DNA of 64,000 bases from Struthio camelus (GCF_040807025.1 NC_090942.1:36100911-36164910), one strand, 5' to 3'; counted from the first letter of the stretch, positions 26,321 to 41,100 are shown. A program made the numbers and translations. Notes: a model not told the origin generated them from the sequence alone.

Positions 26321-29300
26321 TATACTCTTTTCTTCAGGGAAGAAAGTATTTATAAGAACCTAGAAAGAAACACAAAAGGGTTACAGATCAGTCTATCTTC
26401 AGGCAGAACTATTTGAAAAAATATTTCCTGAGGGAAATCAAGTTCTTTCTGAATATTCCAAATCATAAAAGACATACGGAAATTCCTCTGCTTATTTTTT
26501 TCACTGACTGAGATACTGGGGTGGCAAAAAGTGTTTTCAATTAAAAAAAAAAAACTATCAATACTTGCCAATTACATCTTTGAGAAATGTAGATTGATAT
26601 GGCCAATTACTGTTGAAGGAGAAACCTTTTGCACTGGTGTCTTTTCAATTTTCCACATGACTTTCAGACTACGTCGAACCTGCTTTGCTCCTTCACAATC
26701 TTAACAGTTACGGGAGCAAAAAGCCTCCTGCTGCTTTAAGAAAAAACAGCACAGCCACATTTTACCAATAATGCTGAACCCCTCTCCCCTAAATCCTCAG
26801 CTTGCAGGACAGCTAATTCCTAAGAAGCAACCTGTCTGAGGTGTGCGGCTATGCATATAAGCAAAGCAATTTTCAACATGCGGCAATTCATTACAAGCAC
26901 AGAAAATAATCATGGAGGGGCACAATCCCATCACCCACTCCATTTTCTCATTTTCCTTTTGCTTCTTTTCCCAGGCGCTGATTAGTCCAAGCATCCCTGC
27001 TGTCTGCAATAAAGCTGGACCTAGAACTGCTCTAGCAGGCTGTGCAACGCAGCTGCTTCTTCCTGAGACTCAGAGGCATATGGGCATCTAATTGTCACTT
27101 GCATCTCAGGAAACCTCCTAACAGATGCTCTTCAGTTGGAAATACCTACTTTTTAAGCTTAGAAATTAGCCAGCGTGTGGTACTGTACCTGGGGAAATCC
27201 TGTACACAGGGAGGTGGAATACATTGAGGCGCCTGCAAATGCTGCTTTGGTCTATTGTTCCGATTTAATTTGTCTGGTTCGAAACGTCTCCTAGGTCTTG
27301 CTCTGACAAATGCATGGGCTACACCAGCCAGGAATCAGCAATGAGAGAGAGCACAAGCAGGCTGAAGTATCAGCCTGGAGGGAATCAACAGGGGAAGGAA
27401 AAGGGAACTAAGATCAAAACAAGCTGTGCTTTATACATTAGGTAACTGGGGATGATAAACAAACTTCCTTTCTCAAAGCTCTAAGGTTTGAGAGTCTTGG
27501 GATAGAGTCCTGTATTGTTATTACCAGTAGCTGAATAGCAACAAACAAGACCCCCAGTCAGTCTCTGAACACTGCAGGTTTTCAAGTTGATCCATATAAC
27601 GTTATTTTGCACTGGCATTACTGTAGCTGGAGAGAGAAGCCTTGTTAAATGACTTCAGATTGGATTTCTGGCTGCATGGTACTGAGGTTTCCTGTTTCCA
27701 TTAGGTTTAGAACAAGCCACGCAGGAACACAGCTGAAGGCTTGCTGGGCATTTTATATGCAGTGCATGAGAATCCTGATCAAGGCAGATTTCTTCTTTGC
27801 TTTTGAACTAGCAGAGATGTTCTGACAGAATCTGATAACGGGAACACTGACTGCTGGAATCTGCCCTTAGTGCCGCTGGCTTCACGTAGACCTGGTTTGT
27901 CACAGGCAAAAACATGAAAGGCCAAAGACAAGGACAAAAAGTAATTGAGAGAGAAAAGCTAGCTGAAGCTATTAAAACAAACCTAGGGCCTAAAGAGGGC
28001 TGGGGGCTTGTTCAGTTCCCAGGTCCTACAAATTTCACATTAGAACTGTTTGCTGAAATTCTTATTTTTAGAATATCATTTTTCTGGAAGTCTTTCAGAC
28101 AAGCACAGCAATGAGTTGATGTGCTTTCTTTGAGTTCATTGAGTTTTAATGAAGGTTTTTACCTTTTTCATTGAAAAGTCTATACAGCTATTTCTTAAAG
28201 AAATATTTCAGTTTGAAAACAAGCTGGGAAAAAAAAATCAGACAAAAACATCAGAATTGAAATGCAGGGACTGAACTATTGAAGTCTTTAAAAATTATGC
28301 TTATTTCTAGTCCTGTGAGGTGGAAACACTGAGACTGAAAATTTTCCTGAAACTCATATCTCCTATTCTTTTTTTCCCCCATCAGTCACCATATTTCTAT
28401 GTTAGACTGGGAATGAGCTAGCACTTATACTGGCAAAACACATTATCTTCTAGATCTTGCTTGACACATTGTGTCATCTGACGATCCTGTGCCCATGACA
28501 GCTCAGAGAGATGAACCATCTCATGCCCTTCTCAGCTGGGCAGCTGAGTCCTCCTAATGCACTTCTGGGAAAAATTAGCAAGTTAGTTCAGACCATCCAT
28601 AGAAATGGTTTTGCTGCAAAAAGGGAAGTCTGTCCTCACCCTCTCCAGGCATTCATTCGCTCATCTCTAACAGTACGGAGCAAGGACATATGCTGTGCCA
28701 CCGTAAGTGAGCATCTGTAAGTCACTCGTGTAAGCACCTATATACAAACCACAGGGTGCCAGCCTCATCTGGGGCCTGAGGGATTACTGGGGTGCTGCAT
28801 TTCCTTGCTTTCTGTACGGTCACAGTCTGAATAAAGCAGGCAAACAGTTAATCCAGCTGCAAATCATTTCTTTCAGTTAGCCAGAAATCATACTTAGAAT
28901 TAAAGACAGACATGAAGTAGGGGTTTCTCCTCAGAAAGGCTCCAGCCAAGTAAGACCCCTCTCACCATGGTCAGTATCCATTTTCAGGCAGCATTAAGTC
29001 ATTCGCAATAGCATTTTAAGGACAAGTAGGGGTGGAACCCCGGCCAAGGAGCCCCTCAAGTTAAGAGGATCAAGCTAAAGCTTGACAGTTTCAAAACAGT
29101 GCAAGGGATGAACCCACTTCTACCTCTTGCTTTAATTTTAAAGTGTAGGCAGGGTAAAGCTAAAAGAAATTCAGTGTGGCCTAATGCTTATCGCTGTTGA
29201 AAAAAATAACTCAGATCTCAGAAGTTATCTGAATGTCAGTACTGCAGACACATCAGATCATCTGATAAAGACTGGATCCAATCAGAGAAAAAGGCAGTAG

Positions 29301-32300
29301 TAGACGGGGCCATGTGATGATGAACACACTTCTGAACATGCAATGAAGATTCATGGCCCAGGGCTGCTACCTGGAACCGTCTCTTCTCCCTTGCTTCAGA
29401 TGAGCCTCACTACCTTTCTGCTGCTCTGGTATCCTGTGCTCCTGACTCAGACGTGTCACTGAATTGATCAAGGCACCTGGAGTCTGGGAACCAGAGAGAA
29501 AGAGCAGCGTCATGCTCCTTGTGCGTGGAAAAGGAACATCTTAACAATAAGACTGAGAGTGACCAAAAATAGCACTTCAGTGACCAAAGTAATAGACTTG
29601 ACAAGTCTCTTTTCACTTGTAGTATTTCATGTCCACATGATATTCTCCTTAAGCTCGATTAATGCTTGCAGGTTTTTGGGTGAGAGATGCCAGCTTTACG
29701 AATGAATCAGACAAGCTTCTCCACAGGAAAATGAAACATGAAACAGAAGAAACTCTCTCCAGAAATCTGGCAAATGCTGAAGTATTTATTTTGTGCTCTT
29801 TGGTTGCTGCAGATTATAAGGGAAATATTCCCTAACAAAGCCTTCAGCCAACTGTTGAGAAAACATACCCAATTTCACTTAAACATCACATTAATCTTTT
29901 AATAAGATGTAACCCTGTAATAGCCTAATTTTCACAACCACTAGAATCCAGTCACAAAACGCAAAGTAATCTTAACACTGGGGAGAAAATTTGAGTCCTT
30001 AAGGCTTATGTGCTATATACGGTGTTACATACAGGCTTCAGCGTACAGCAGTAGCTCATTACTTCTCATTGCAACAGTCTGCACATCAGGCTATTTTAGA
30101 AAAAGCTGGCAGCATTTTCGCTTCCCAACCAAGACATTACAGTACAATTCTTTGAAGACAGCAAAATCTTCCTGATTTTTCCACAAGTGATGACAATTCT
30201 TTATAAATCAAGTTTAAGCATCACTTCTCAAACTGAGTTGTCAGACTGTTGCAGGCAGAAAGGCCTTGGATTTGGACTACAGGAATACATAGGCTATTCT
30301 CCCATCACAATCACAACTGGGCAAATCTCACATTGCCAGTTAACCCTTCTCTGCTTTTTGATGATATACAGACTGCAAATTCTTTAAGGAGGAAGCTGTC
30401 TTTGCAACCTGAACTACAAGCAGTAATTCCTGTAATATATTTAAAATCTGCCTTTTTGGGGGGTGGTGGGTTTCTTCACTTAAGCCCTCATCTAGCACTC
30501 AGAGCCTTGGGGCAGACCTGTTAAAGGATGTAGTTGCAAGACAGGGTTTTAATTTGATAATTTGTAGAGAATGCTAATCTGGACCATCTCATCAGGCATC
30601 AGAACAAGGAAGACTTTCATATTCTCTGTTTTTCATTAGTCTAATCAATATTTGTGCCTAATGGTTCACTTCTTGTTTTAATGGCCAAGTGAAATTATTT
30701 GGTATGAAGAAGCAAGAAATCAAACTTACTTTTTAACCTGTAACCATAAACTCTATTAACATAATAGTTGTTGGGAGAGAGATCAAAAAGTCTGAAGTCT
30801 GAAGAAAAAAAGACATCTGAAAAGCAAACATTACTTTCTGCTAGTATGTAGAAAGCAACAGATTCCAGCGTATCCCTCTATAACTCAACTCAGCAACAAC
30901 TTGAATAGGAGGTAAGGAAAAAAAAAAAATGATTTCCCTTGCTCTTTATGCTGTACTTGCTTCAGTTTATAAAGCCAGACACTAGAGAAAAATATTCCTA
31001 CAAAATAGAGCCTGAAGAAGCAGAGCCGTTGAATGAAGCTTTTAGAAACATAAAGAGCCTTGACCAGAAATTTTTAGAAAACTAAAAGGAATCTTCAAGA
31101 TACTTTTAGTGGTTCAGTTCCTTGCTACTAATTGCAGACGAAGAAAGTCAGTGGAGAATGTTTTGAACCTGAAGGAAAACAGAACAGAAACAGTGAAAAA
31201 GGAAGACTGAAATCCAGAGAGAGGGATTCAGCACAAGGTGACAGAGGTAATGAGAAAGATCTGATACAAATGGTTTATGTGAAATAGGACAAAGAAAAGG
31301 GAATAGATAGATGCATAAAACCCACACAACTTCACTGCTGCAACCAGGCTGAACTGTATGCTTAAGAGATGTGACAAAAATGAAAAAACAATTCTACCTT
31401 TTATTCCAAGCTGTATTTTCCTAAGCCTAACGAGGAAAGTAGATAAATCCACATTAATCACTAATACAATTCCAGGGCCTTTAGAAGACCTGCACCTGCT
31501 TATGCTAAATGAAGAGTAGGTGCAAACTTAGGACACGTTCCTAAGGGTGCAGGCTGGTTTCCTCCTTTGTCATTGATTTCATCAATAACAAAGGATTTTG
31601 CACAGCAGTTTTGCCCTCTGAATAACGCAAGCTCAGGAAATACGTGTTGAAGGAGTTAGTAAAGCAGGTATACAAGTGCAGTTCAGAACACCATCTGAGA
31701 CAGAAAAATATAGCAAGATCGACAGCTTCTAAGAAAGAAAAGCTACCAGGTGAGTTTTATCTGAGGAGAAATGATAGCTCACATGTATGCAGCCCTATAA
31801 AAATACTTTTATTAAGGTCTTTCTTGTTGCTTTTAGAAGAGTGCTAATTTACCAAAAGAAAAAATCTAGTGGCAGAAGATGGGCATAGACTCCTTTGCTC
31901 TTTGTTACTATTGCCATCACAGAGGACATAAGTGGAAAAGGAGGGAAAAGGGGATGCGTGTTTAATGTTTCAGATTCTTAGCTTCCATTTTAGCCCCTCA
32001 GGACACTGAAAGAAGAGCGATTTCAAGCTGCCCTCGTGACACTTCGGCAGCCTAGACTCCACAGAATCTAATTACAAGCTTTGAAGACTTTTTATACACA
32101 CTTATTCTTCTGTTCCGACACAGAAAGGTAAGTTTTATGGGAGGCAAATCTAAGGGAAAGAGTGAGTTCAGAAGAACTAGCAGTTCCCAAAGAAATGACA
32201 CCAAGATAACAAGCTCAAACTATGCACAGGAAGGGTAGCACATGTGAAAAGGGACTAACCAGACCAAAGAGCTCCTCACTGACCTCAAAAGAGGAAAGCA

Positions 32301-35245
32301 TGCAAATAATGGAAACTAGGATAGATTTATTTTTTTTTTTAAAAAAGACGACAGAGGAGCAACAACAGAACACTAGTATGGTATCAGAGCCAAAAAAAGA
32401 AAACAAAACAACCAACCGGAGTAAGAAGAAATTGTTCTAAATACAGCGGTAGTAAAAGAAAAGATGAACTGTTAGCTGCGCAACAGAGAGGAAAAACAAC
32501 TGACAGCTGATAGGGTTAAGAATGAACTGTTTGATGGTTTCCGTCTCCGCTAATAAGGGCAACTGCAAGCAGTTATATTTGTATCATCGATAAAGGAATG
32601 AGTTCAGACTAGCAACAGAAAGGAATGTGTTACGTCAGAAGTTTCCTTAAACTAGATGTTGGCAGATTATCTGGGTCCAAAAAATTTCACTATAAAATAT
32701 GTTTAAAATGGGCTGGAGCAGGCTCAAAAATAGTAGCAATAGTTATATTTGAAAATTTTAAGTTACTGGCATTTTGAAAATTTAAAAATGAGGGGAGAGA
32801 AATGGAAAAAGAGAAAGAACAAGGACTTACTGATCAGAGTTAACACTATTGATTTTTAATTCTAAAGAAAGTTTTGAAATAACTACTCAAACTGTACCGA
32901 TAAATTTACCTCTTCCACAGTAACTGGCATAAGCTGGTCAAGAAGAAGTTACAACAAAACTGATCCTGTCTTCCATAACAGCATAATAAAAAACTCGTAG
33001 ATGAAGTATCTTTATGTTAGTAGATGTCTGACTATCACAGGACGTTCTCATAAGGGAGATGGAGAAACATAGCCCAGACGAAACTATTACAGCATGAATG
33101 CAGAAGTAGCTACAGTTATCAAAAAGAAAACAAAAACAAACAAACAAACAAATCAAACCCACAATCCACTGTCAAAATAGAAAGCTGTAAGGATATTCTG
33201 CAGAAACGTCCTGGGATCAGTTCCATCAATGTTTTCACTAACAAGAAGCTAAGTAACAAAATAAATAAATAACATGGAGGTTGGAGAACCTCGAGATCTA
33301 CTGGAAGGCAAAAATCAAACTAAAAGTGATTTTAACAACGTAGAAAAGTAATCTAAAAATATACATTCTTCTGTTCTCATTAATATTAAGTGCTAATCAG
33401 CTGCAACAGACATACGATGAGTGAAGAATTGGTTAGGTATTAGTCGAGTGTGGACATATCTAACAAAAGAGAGAACCTATCCTTAATCAGTATTCTTTCA
33501 AAGCTCACTGGTTGTGTCAACTGCCCAAGACACTGATACTCAAAAAACAGGTCTGAAACAGTTCACGCTCCCTGCAGTGACTAAGAGCTTTGTCATCTTG
33601 AATGTGATAGCATAGCAGGTCACAAGCTACTCCACACAGTTTAGTTGCCTTGTTCTACTTACCTTAGCCTTCCCCCCGCCCCCCCAACACAACAGAAACA
33701 CCGTCGAGATGGTGTTGGTTTAAAAACAAAAAAACAAACAAAAAAAACCCCAAAAACCTTTGCCTCCTCCTCCCCCAAAAGAGAATTCTTGATTTGATCT
33801 ACTTCAGATCTATGAAGTTTCTCCATGCTTCATTAAGTTTTTCAAATCAGCAATACAGCAATCTCCAATTTAGAAGGGAAAAAATACTGCCATCTGCTGG
33901 AGCAAATTAAGCTTGCAGTGCTCTGAATACTGCGTTGTGTTGCCCATCTTGCATTGCTTTTATGCATGGAAAAATAATCTCAAGGACTTTATTCCAGCAG
34001 GCTACTATCAGATGTTGCATTTAGAAGTATAAGCAACAAGCTACAGCATAGCGCAATGAGCAAGATTAAACCCTGGTGGCCTAAGTTCCGTAGAAACACG
34101 AACCAGATACATCCATCCACATCACCAAATTCTACATACATGAACAGCTTCCTTCCAACCAGCCTTCCTCATCATGTATAAATACTGAGGACGACTCCGC
34201 ACAAAAGCAATAGCGGGACCAGAAGGCAGCAGCTTGTTCTCAGTAAAAGCACAGCAGGGTAGATGGAGTTGTAAGTGACTATTGGCCTACGGTTGTCAAT
34301 GTTTCTGCCATCATCTTGCGCTTTTACTTTTAAGGGCCCATATTACAATCACCTACTCTCCGCCAACTGCCTTCAGGAAACAGCTTCCTGGTAAGACACC
34401 CAGTGTTCCATGAGCGTAACCCAGACAGGCATATACCAGCTCATATGACAAACGTTAACAGTCCATTAGAGGATATCTGTATCTCAACAGGTATATAAAA
34501 TTACTTTGGTAACTACTTTTTATTCACATCTATTTGTTGCAGCAATATCACTTATACGTTATCAGAAGTGCTTTACAACAGGGGGAAAAGATAGCTTGTT
34601 ATCAAGTAACATGAGACATACCTAGCAATAACAGTTGACGGTGCAGGTAAGCAGCAAGCAGTGTTCTACAAAGGCTCTTCCATTTCCCTAAGAACACTGG
34701 TTATGTTCCTAGCATTTATTTCCAGGCCTAATTCAAAGCTACCTTCGTGACCTAGCCCCTTCACTCATATCAGCTGATACTCAGACCCAGTCGGGGATGT
34801 AGTTCAGTTACATTTTTTGCTCCGAATTGCATCTGAACTAGAACGTTACACAGCTGGGAAAGTTTTAAGTTAGATTTCAAAAAACAACTACACAGAAGGT
34901 AACACTCACTCCTATTCCCATTAATCCACCTCGGAAGTTTGAATTCTATTTGAATGTTGTAATTGTTGCACTAGTCCTGTGAAAAAGAGCACAACTACCG
35001 AAACAAAAGCATTGCTTAATGTCAGATAGCTTCAGTAGTAAGAGAAGCACTAGGAAAGCACAAAGTCTGAATCACGGTGAAAGCAACCTGACAGAATAAA
35101 TACCAACAGGATAAAAAGATACCGTCAAGTCTAGAGACATAGGCGCTGGTAAATTTTTGGAAGCCATACTAGGATATTACATTTTAAAGTAAACTTGACA
35201 AGTGCTATTCTTTCCTTCTTCTAGTCATGTGAACAGTTAGAAGAG
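26321..35245. other. intergenic, downstream of RPAP3, no protein gene seen
   Basis: A-rich on the plus strand between about 30 and 34 kb, with many short A runs and a C-rich tract at about 33,671-33,686. No frame above about 91 residues and no recognised exon. Possible noncoding exons lie near 31.7-32.1 kb. Confidence 0.55.
31994..32127 (+). other. candidate noncoding exon
   Basis: Acceptor CTTAGCTTCCATTTTAG before 31994 and donor AAAG|GTAAGT after 32127. A further donor CCAG|GTGAGT after 31749 would leave a 244-base intron to this block. No coding potential is seen. Confidence 0.2.
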
Positions 35246-36125
35246 TTTATTATGTCTTTGCCTAACTCTTTTTCTTTTCTCATCTGAGAATTTCAGGTTA
35301 TTTCATGCCTTTGTTGTCTTGCAAAGGTGTTCTGCTTAGCCTTCTGAGGCTTAAGAGCTTTACTTATTTAGAACCCATTGACCCAAAGGATAAATTTGAT
35401 CAGATTATTTTAAAAGTACTGCCCAGAGAACACAAAATACTCCCATTTCCCTCCACCTTTTAATTTCATGGTATTTGGCTTCCTTCTACTCTGCAATTAC
35501 AGTTGAGGTTCACAGGGACATCTTAGCTGTCAATGCCAAAATTCAGCTTTTAGATAAGCAGTAAGAGAAACTCAAGTAAAAGGAATTCTGTAGTTTTTTG
35601 GCCAACATACCTCAGGTTTGTTTACCATACTGCATGTTCTGGTGTGATGTATCTTTAGAGAAAAGTGATTTAGCACCTTAATAAAGAAGCTTCCTGATAA
35701 TTTTGGTATTTTGAATTCAACATTTAGTTTATTTTCTAAAATAAAAAAGAGCAAATTTGTAATGGACACCAAGTAAATCATTTGATTCTTACCAAAGACA
35801 TATTTATATATTTTTTCCTTTTCAGTAAAGATCTCTATCCACAGTCCCAATCCTGAATGCCAATCCACTCAAGCAGTTTTTGACAAACAGAGTCCGCTGA
35901 AGACAATGTAGATCTGTATCGCTGCAGGAGTTGGAAAGCAAATGTACCTGCGCAATTAGGTCGTTATTTCTCCAGGCACTTGCCATTTGGTTCAATCAAG
36001 TGTACAGGTTTCATTACTTATACAAAAGCAACAAAATTCCAGTCTGTATAGACTTCTTCGCCTGATTTCCACAAGAAGGAAGTGCGGAAATAGAGTAATT
36101 TACATGTGCAATATCAGCAATCTCA
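35246..36125 (-). other. RPAP3: RPAP3 3'UTR with two candidate poly(A) signals
   Basis: Below the stop codon there is no further RPAP3 coding sequence. Minus-strand AATAAA signals occur at 35733-35728 and 35251-35246, which would give a 3'UTR of about 0.4 kb or 0.9 kb. The distal limit is therefore uncertain. Confidence 0.5.
35728..35733 (-). terminator. RPAP3: candidate proximal poly(A) signal of RPAP3
   Basis: AATAAA on the minus strand, the first canonical hexamer downstream of the stop codon, 393 bases from it. No strong GT-rich element follows, so use of the distal signal at 35251-35246 is also possible. Confidence 0.45.
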
Positions 36126-36217
36126 CTAAGAGAAAACTCCGTATTTCTTTTCCAGTTCTTCAACAGAAGGATCTTTCAAACCCATGTTCTTCACATGGCT
36201 GAACAATACTTGCACAA
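36126..36217 (-). CDS. RPAP3: RPAP3 exon 17: C terminus and stop, residues 638-667
   Basis: Coding part of the last exon, after a good acceptor (ctatttttacag). It encodes VQVLFSHVKNMGLKDPSVEE then LEKKYGVFS and TAG at 36128-36126. The tail matches the human DSSVEELKKRYGG end, with two extra residues here. Confidence 0.95.
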
Positions 36218-38135
36218 CTGTAAAAATAGAAATTCATCATTAATTGTTGTTTCTGTGATTCCCAGATTTAAGGTAAATTAGCCCAACTCTTTCCTCAGTG
36301 AGAGTAAGGGTTGGATTATATTGCTGAAATTTATTTATTTTTTTTAATTACTGCCATTGAGAAGGTGAAAAAAAAAAAGTAACAAGACCTCTCTTTGTTC
36401 TGATGCACTGGAGCTGGCTAATAAAAGTCTTCTTAAACAGGTGTATAAACCTGATAACACAGATTTCATTTTGTTTACTATCTTGGCACTGTGCAATTAA
36501 AGGCAGAAGAAAAAGTTAATGCCAAATGACAGGTAAACTTACATAAGGTTACGATTTGAATGCCACGTAACATAGTTGCAGGTGGAATTTACTTGTACTT
36601 CCATAAGTGTCAAACAAGAAATTTTATTCTAAAGAGATTAAAAATTCTGCTATGTGAAAATATGATGACTATTAATGAAACTCAGATGTATACAGGTTCC
36701 ACAGGAATCTTTGCTTTTAAGTGCCTCACTGTTATATAGTCTGTTTGGGGTGCTAAATAGAGACAGACAAATGCACACTTTTATGAACCAGAAACTCAAG
36801 CCAAAGTCAACCTGAACTGCAAACTAATCTAATTGAAGCTTCAAGAGAAGGATGGAGACAAACAGGCTGAGTGGTTTGGAGATACTTGCATTCTTTTTGC
36901 TGCAGTCTGTTTTGTAGGTAAGCTGGACAAAGCCAATGTCTAGAACTAACCAATTTAGTACCTCTGTGAAAGACACAATTAAGTGGTAGGGGAGTGAGGG
37001 GGGCCACAATAGACTTGATTAACTGCTTGATGGCCTCCATTACTTAACATGCATTGCAGTAGTTGTGTTCTAACATGGCAATCATTCACCGGTAGAACAA
37101 TAAAGCCTGACGCCAGTTGCCAGTCGTAAAGTCACTGTTGCCAAGAAACGGCTGCAAGTTGTGAAAATGGCATAATTTTGACACCTTTTAAGAAGCATGT
37201 ACCTTTGACATAAGAAGACTTCATATGAACGCAGGCATTATTAGTTGCTAACTGTAGAGCTAATGTTATCAGACAAATATGGTGGTACTGTTTATGAAAA
37301 CAGAGAAAACTACAACTAAATCATCAAGTTTTGTTATTTAATAAGCAACTGAAATATTAATAAAAACTTCATTTTCGTATTAGCTTCTAAATTCATCAAA
37401 AAAGCATCTAACCAGATAGGTAAACTTGTCTTAACTGATGATATAATAGAATAAATAGTAGCACATCTATGAAGATTGAGCTCTAATGAAAGTAAAGCAC
37501 CTATAGCTTCCACTAAGAGACACGTGCATCTCGTAGAACAGCAACATCCCTAATAAGAGTAGCACTACATTTTACATAATCCTGCTAGATTCTACAGTAT
37601 CACAATCCAAGTTTAAAAAGATGTTACTGAATTACTTACTTTTTTTCTCTGAGCTTGACATAAACATCACGGCCATATCAAATCTTTTTAATTCCGATAG
37701 CCTCTGGAGGATTTCAAGGATGAGTGATGGCTCTTCTTTCCTAAAGATTATTAGATACATAAAAATAACTACTGTTGATTAGAAAGATTAGGTAGCTGCA
37801 AACAGGATTAAAGACTTCAAGAATGTCACATTAAAGGACCAATGGAACTTCCTTCCTTGCCTTTCTCATCTTTCCTGCCTATTCTTCAACTCACAAAGCA
37901 AAAAGCCAATCATCTACACATCTGTACGCAAGCATTCCTAATAATACAGAGCAAGAGTGAAGAAACATAAAAAAATGGATAGGTGCTAAGTGATTGTTGT
38001 TGAGGCACAAAAGAGCTATTATATGACTTAATGCTTACACCTTGCCATAAGTTTTCCATTTCTCTACACTTTAGTAGGAAGTAGAGTATGTGTGTATGTA
38101 TGTATGAGTGTGTGTGTGTATATATATAGAGAGAG

Positions 38136-38169
<34 letters not shown>

Positions 38170-41100
38170 TTCTGTGGTTATAGAAAACTCAGCCACAAGC
38201 ACATTACAGTTGCTGTCATTTTTATCTATAAAGAAAATTCCAAGACTGCAGTTTCACTTTACAGTCTTTTGGGCAACAGTAAGCACCTACTGTCTGTGTC
38301 ACAAATTCTAAAAATAAATAGCATTTTTCTTTAACAGCCTGTCCTGTCTACCTCCAAGAGAAATACCTTTTACCTTACTACAAACAATTTCAACTCCTTA
38401 GTCTTTATATGCCATACCACCAAACGTAGGTCTACAACGCTTAGCATGTCATGTTTCACACATATGGTGGACATTTGCTTTAAAGAAATTGAGGGAAAGG
38501 CTAATATTCATTTACGCTTGCTTTTCGGCACAGAACAATCTAAAATTCTAAGACAGAAGTAATTCAGGAGTGGCACATTGCATCTAACATGAAAAATGAA
38601 CTTGCTTATAAGTCCTTGCTTATAAGAACTTCTGGCTCCAACACTTATTTGCTACAGCCTACTGCTTTACTGTAGAACGCTAGCAGTTAACCGAAAATAA
38701 AATTCAGAAGCTATGTTACCATTAACATAGCACAGTTAAAAAATGAAACTGTCAGCATTTCTTAGCTATTTCTTCTTTTAAAAACTTAATACTGTGCAAC
38801 TATATGTGGTAACAGCAGAGACAGTAATCAGAACAAAAGATAAACTATTTCATACAATCTAATAATCAGTTACCAATGCTAGTTATAGGAACTGAAGTCA
38901 ACAACATATAGTAAATGCTTTTTTTTTTAAAATATATATATATATCTCTTTTCACTTCAATCTAGTTTTTCAAGATAAGTTTAACTTTTTTAAGAGGGAA
39001 CAGCTGTGTCATTCCAATGACTGTATCCTGCTAATGTAATGCTATATGCTGGAAATAGTTTTGCAAACCCAGGAGTGGGGTGAGGGGGAAGGACAGAAAA
39101 GAACGGAAACAAGCAACGTAAACCTCTACACAACAAGGAAGGAACTAAACTTACTCGATGTAGAAGTCATGTAGAATTTTCAGTATCTGGTTAAACAAAT
39201 CTGGATCTAACGACTTCTGGAACAGTTTCGGATAAAACGAAGGTTCTATTTGCTTTGGAAGAGTTAGAAAAAAAAAATGTTATTCATAGGCCAAAAAAAT
39301 ATAATTGAGTCATGAGAATCAGAAAATCAGAATGTTGGAAGTGCAGAACAACAGCAAAGAAAAACAAATCACTGCTGTGCTAGTTGACGTAGAACAAAGC
39401 TTATGTTGAATATAAATTAATTTTGTTTTTTGGGGGAGTTTGCAAGAGGATTGCTAACTTAACTTCTTAAAAAACAATCTTTTGCCAAATATTGCATAAA
39501 CAGAAGCACATGTTAAGTAGACTGAGGTGCTTCAAGTATGAGTGCAGCTTAGAGAGAAAAGAATGCTGCCCAAGCCTAACTAAGCTACAACTATTCATCT
39601 GAAAAAACAGAATTTAACATGCCTACTAAGTGTTTCCACAACCAGGGCCAATGTCTGAGAGATGAGACAGATTTATGCAGAGACCATACTGAAAGTGAAA
39701 TAAATCATGCAAGAGGAGAACCACTTAAATGTGGATCAAGCTACTTAAATACTATGTGCAAACAGTTAAACGAAAGACTACAGTACACTGATAAGTCATT
39801 CTAAATGCAACTACCCTTTTTACTCATTCGTGCTGTTCTTCAGTGTCAGATTAATACTACGTTTCATACCTTCAGGTACATGTACATTTTTTCTGGACAT
39901 TCTTTCAACTTTCTGAAATCAGACTCAAGCTGGAAAGAATTTGCAGGAATAACAGGGACTGGAGACATAGATCGAGTTGATGTTTTTACTTCCTCTTCTA
40001 TCTTCTTTTTCATAGTGAAAGACGGATGTATAATTGATGAAATTCCTTTCACACTGCTAGGAAGCCTGCAGAGAGATTTTGAACTTTAAAAACCAGGAAA
40101 ACGTTTGAGTAATCTTACACTGAGATCTAATTGGAACGATAGCTCTATGGATTCCTGAAAAAATCTAAGATACAATGATTTTTAGAGTTTTTATAGGAGT
40201 TTTGTTTAAGTGGGTATCTTAGAAACAAACAAACTACAAAACCCTTCAAACTGCAAAAAACCTTACAGTTGATTTATCTTTTCTTAAAAATACATTTGCA
40301 AATACTGATAAATATACTCAGCCTGTCTCCACTTTGTTTCTGAAAATAACTACATTTTATGGTACAAATATCGACCATACACAGCTGCAAAAATACTAGG
40401 TTTTCTGTAATTTCATAATGTGAAACAATAACCATGTCAGATGAACAAACGGTTTTCAACATTGATTACAGTGGAGCCATTTGCTGTCCTATAATCTGTC
40501 ATTTAAGTCCATCTATTTTTCATAAAATGGCTATAAAATATACTTTTGTCTTCAACATTTCACATTAAATCCATTTGAGCTGAGAAAGGGGAGTGTGAGG
40601 GAGGAATTCTCACAGGAAGTCATCAATCAGCATATCACCGAAAGCATCTGCTATTAACATGAAGAGATGACAAATGAAGGTGTGCACAAAGCTTTCCTAA
40701 ACGGATAACAGGTAGAGTTCCAGCATCTGCCTGGGAAAAGGTGAGTATAGCTCCTTCTATACTCAGCCTACTCTCACCTAGTCACCTAGGACCAGGTAAC
40801 ACAGCGGCCCCTCAGGAAGACTGAGCAAACCTGAAGTTAATGGCTGCCTGCTCAGTGGAGGAAAGAGTAGTAAGTGACATTGTCATCTCTGTTCCTTTCA
40901 ACTCACAGGACTGGTGTGCAAAGAATGTGTCTGAGCTGTGCTTAAAAATCTAGAATACCTCAAATAAAAATCATAGATGAGAAGGATAAAGGGCACAAGT
41001 AAAAAAGTATGATATACAGGAAAATACTACAAATTCCTTTATATTTTGAATGTAAGGGCAAAACTATTCGAGTTAAACAGTTTTCCTTCTCACCCTAAAT

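Noticed and set aside
29400..29462. 20-residue signal-peptide-like frame (MSLTTFLLLWYPVLLTQTCH) directly after an acceptor-like tract
   Set aside because: It is very short, stops at once and no continuing exon was found; hydrophobic runs of this length occur by chance.
1..35245. A further protein gene next to RPAP3
   Set aside because: The longest frame outside the repeats is about 124 residues and low in complexity, and I could not recognise any conserved exon. A gene with small diverged exons cannot be excluded by eye.
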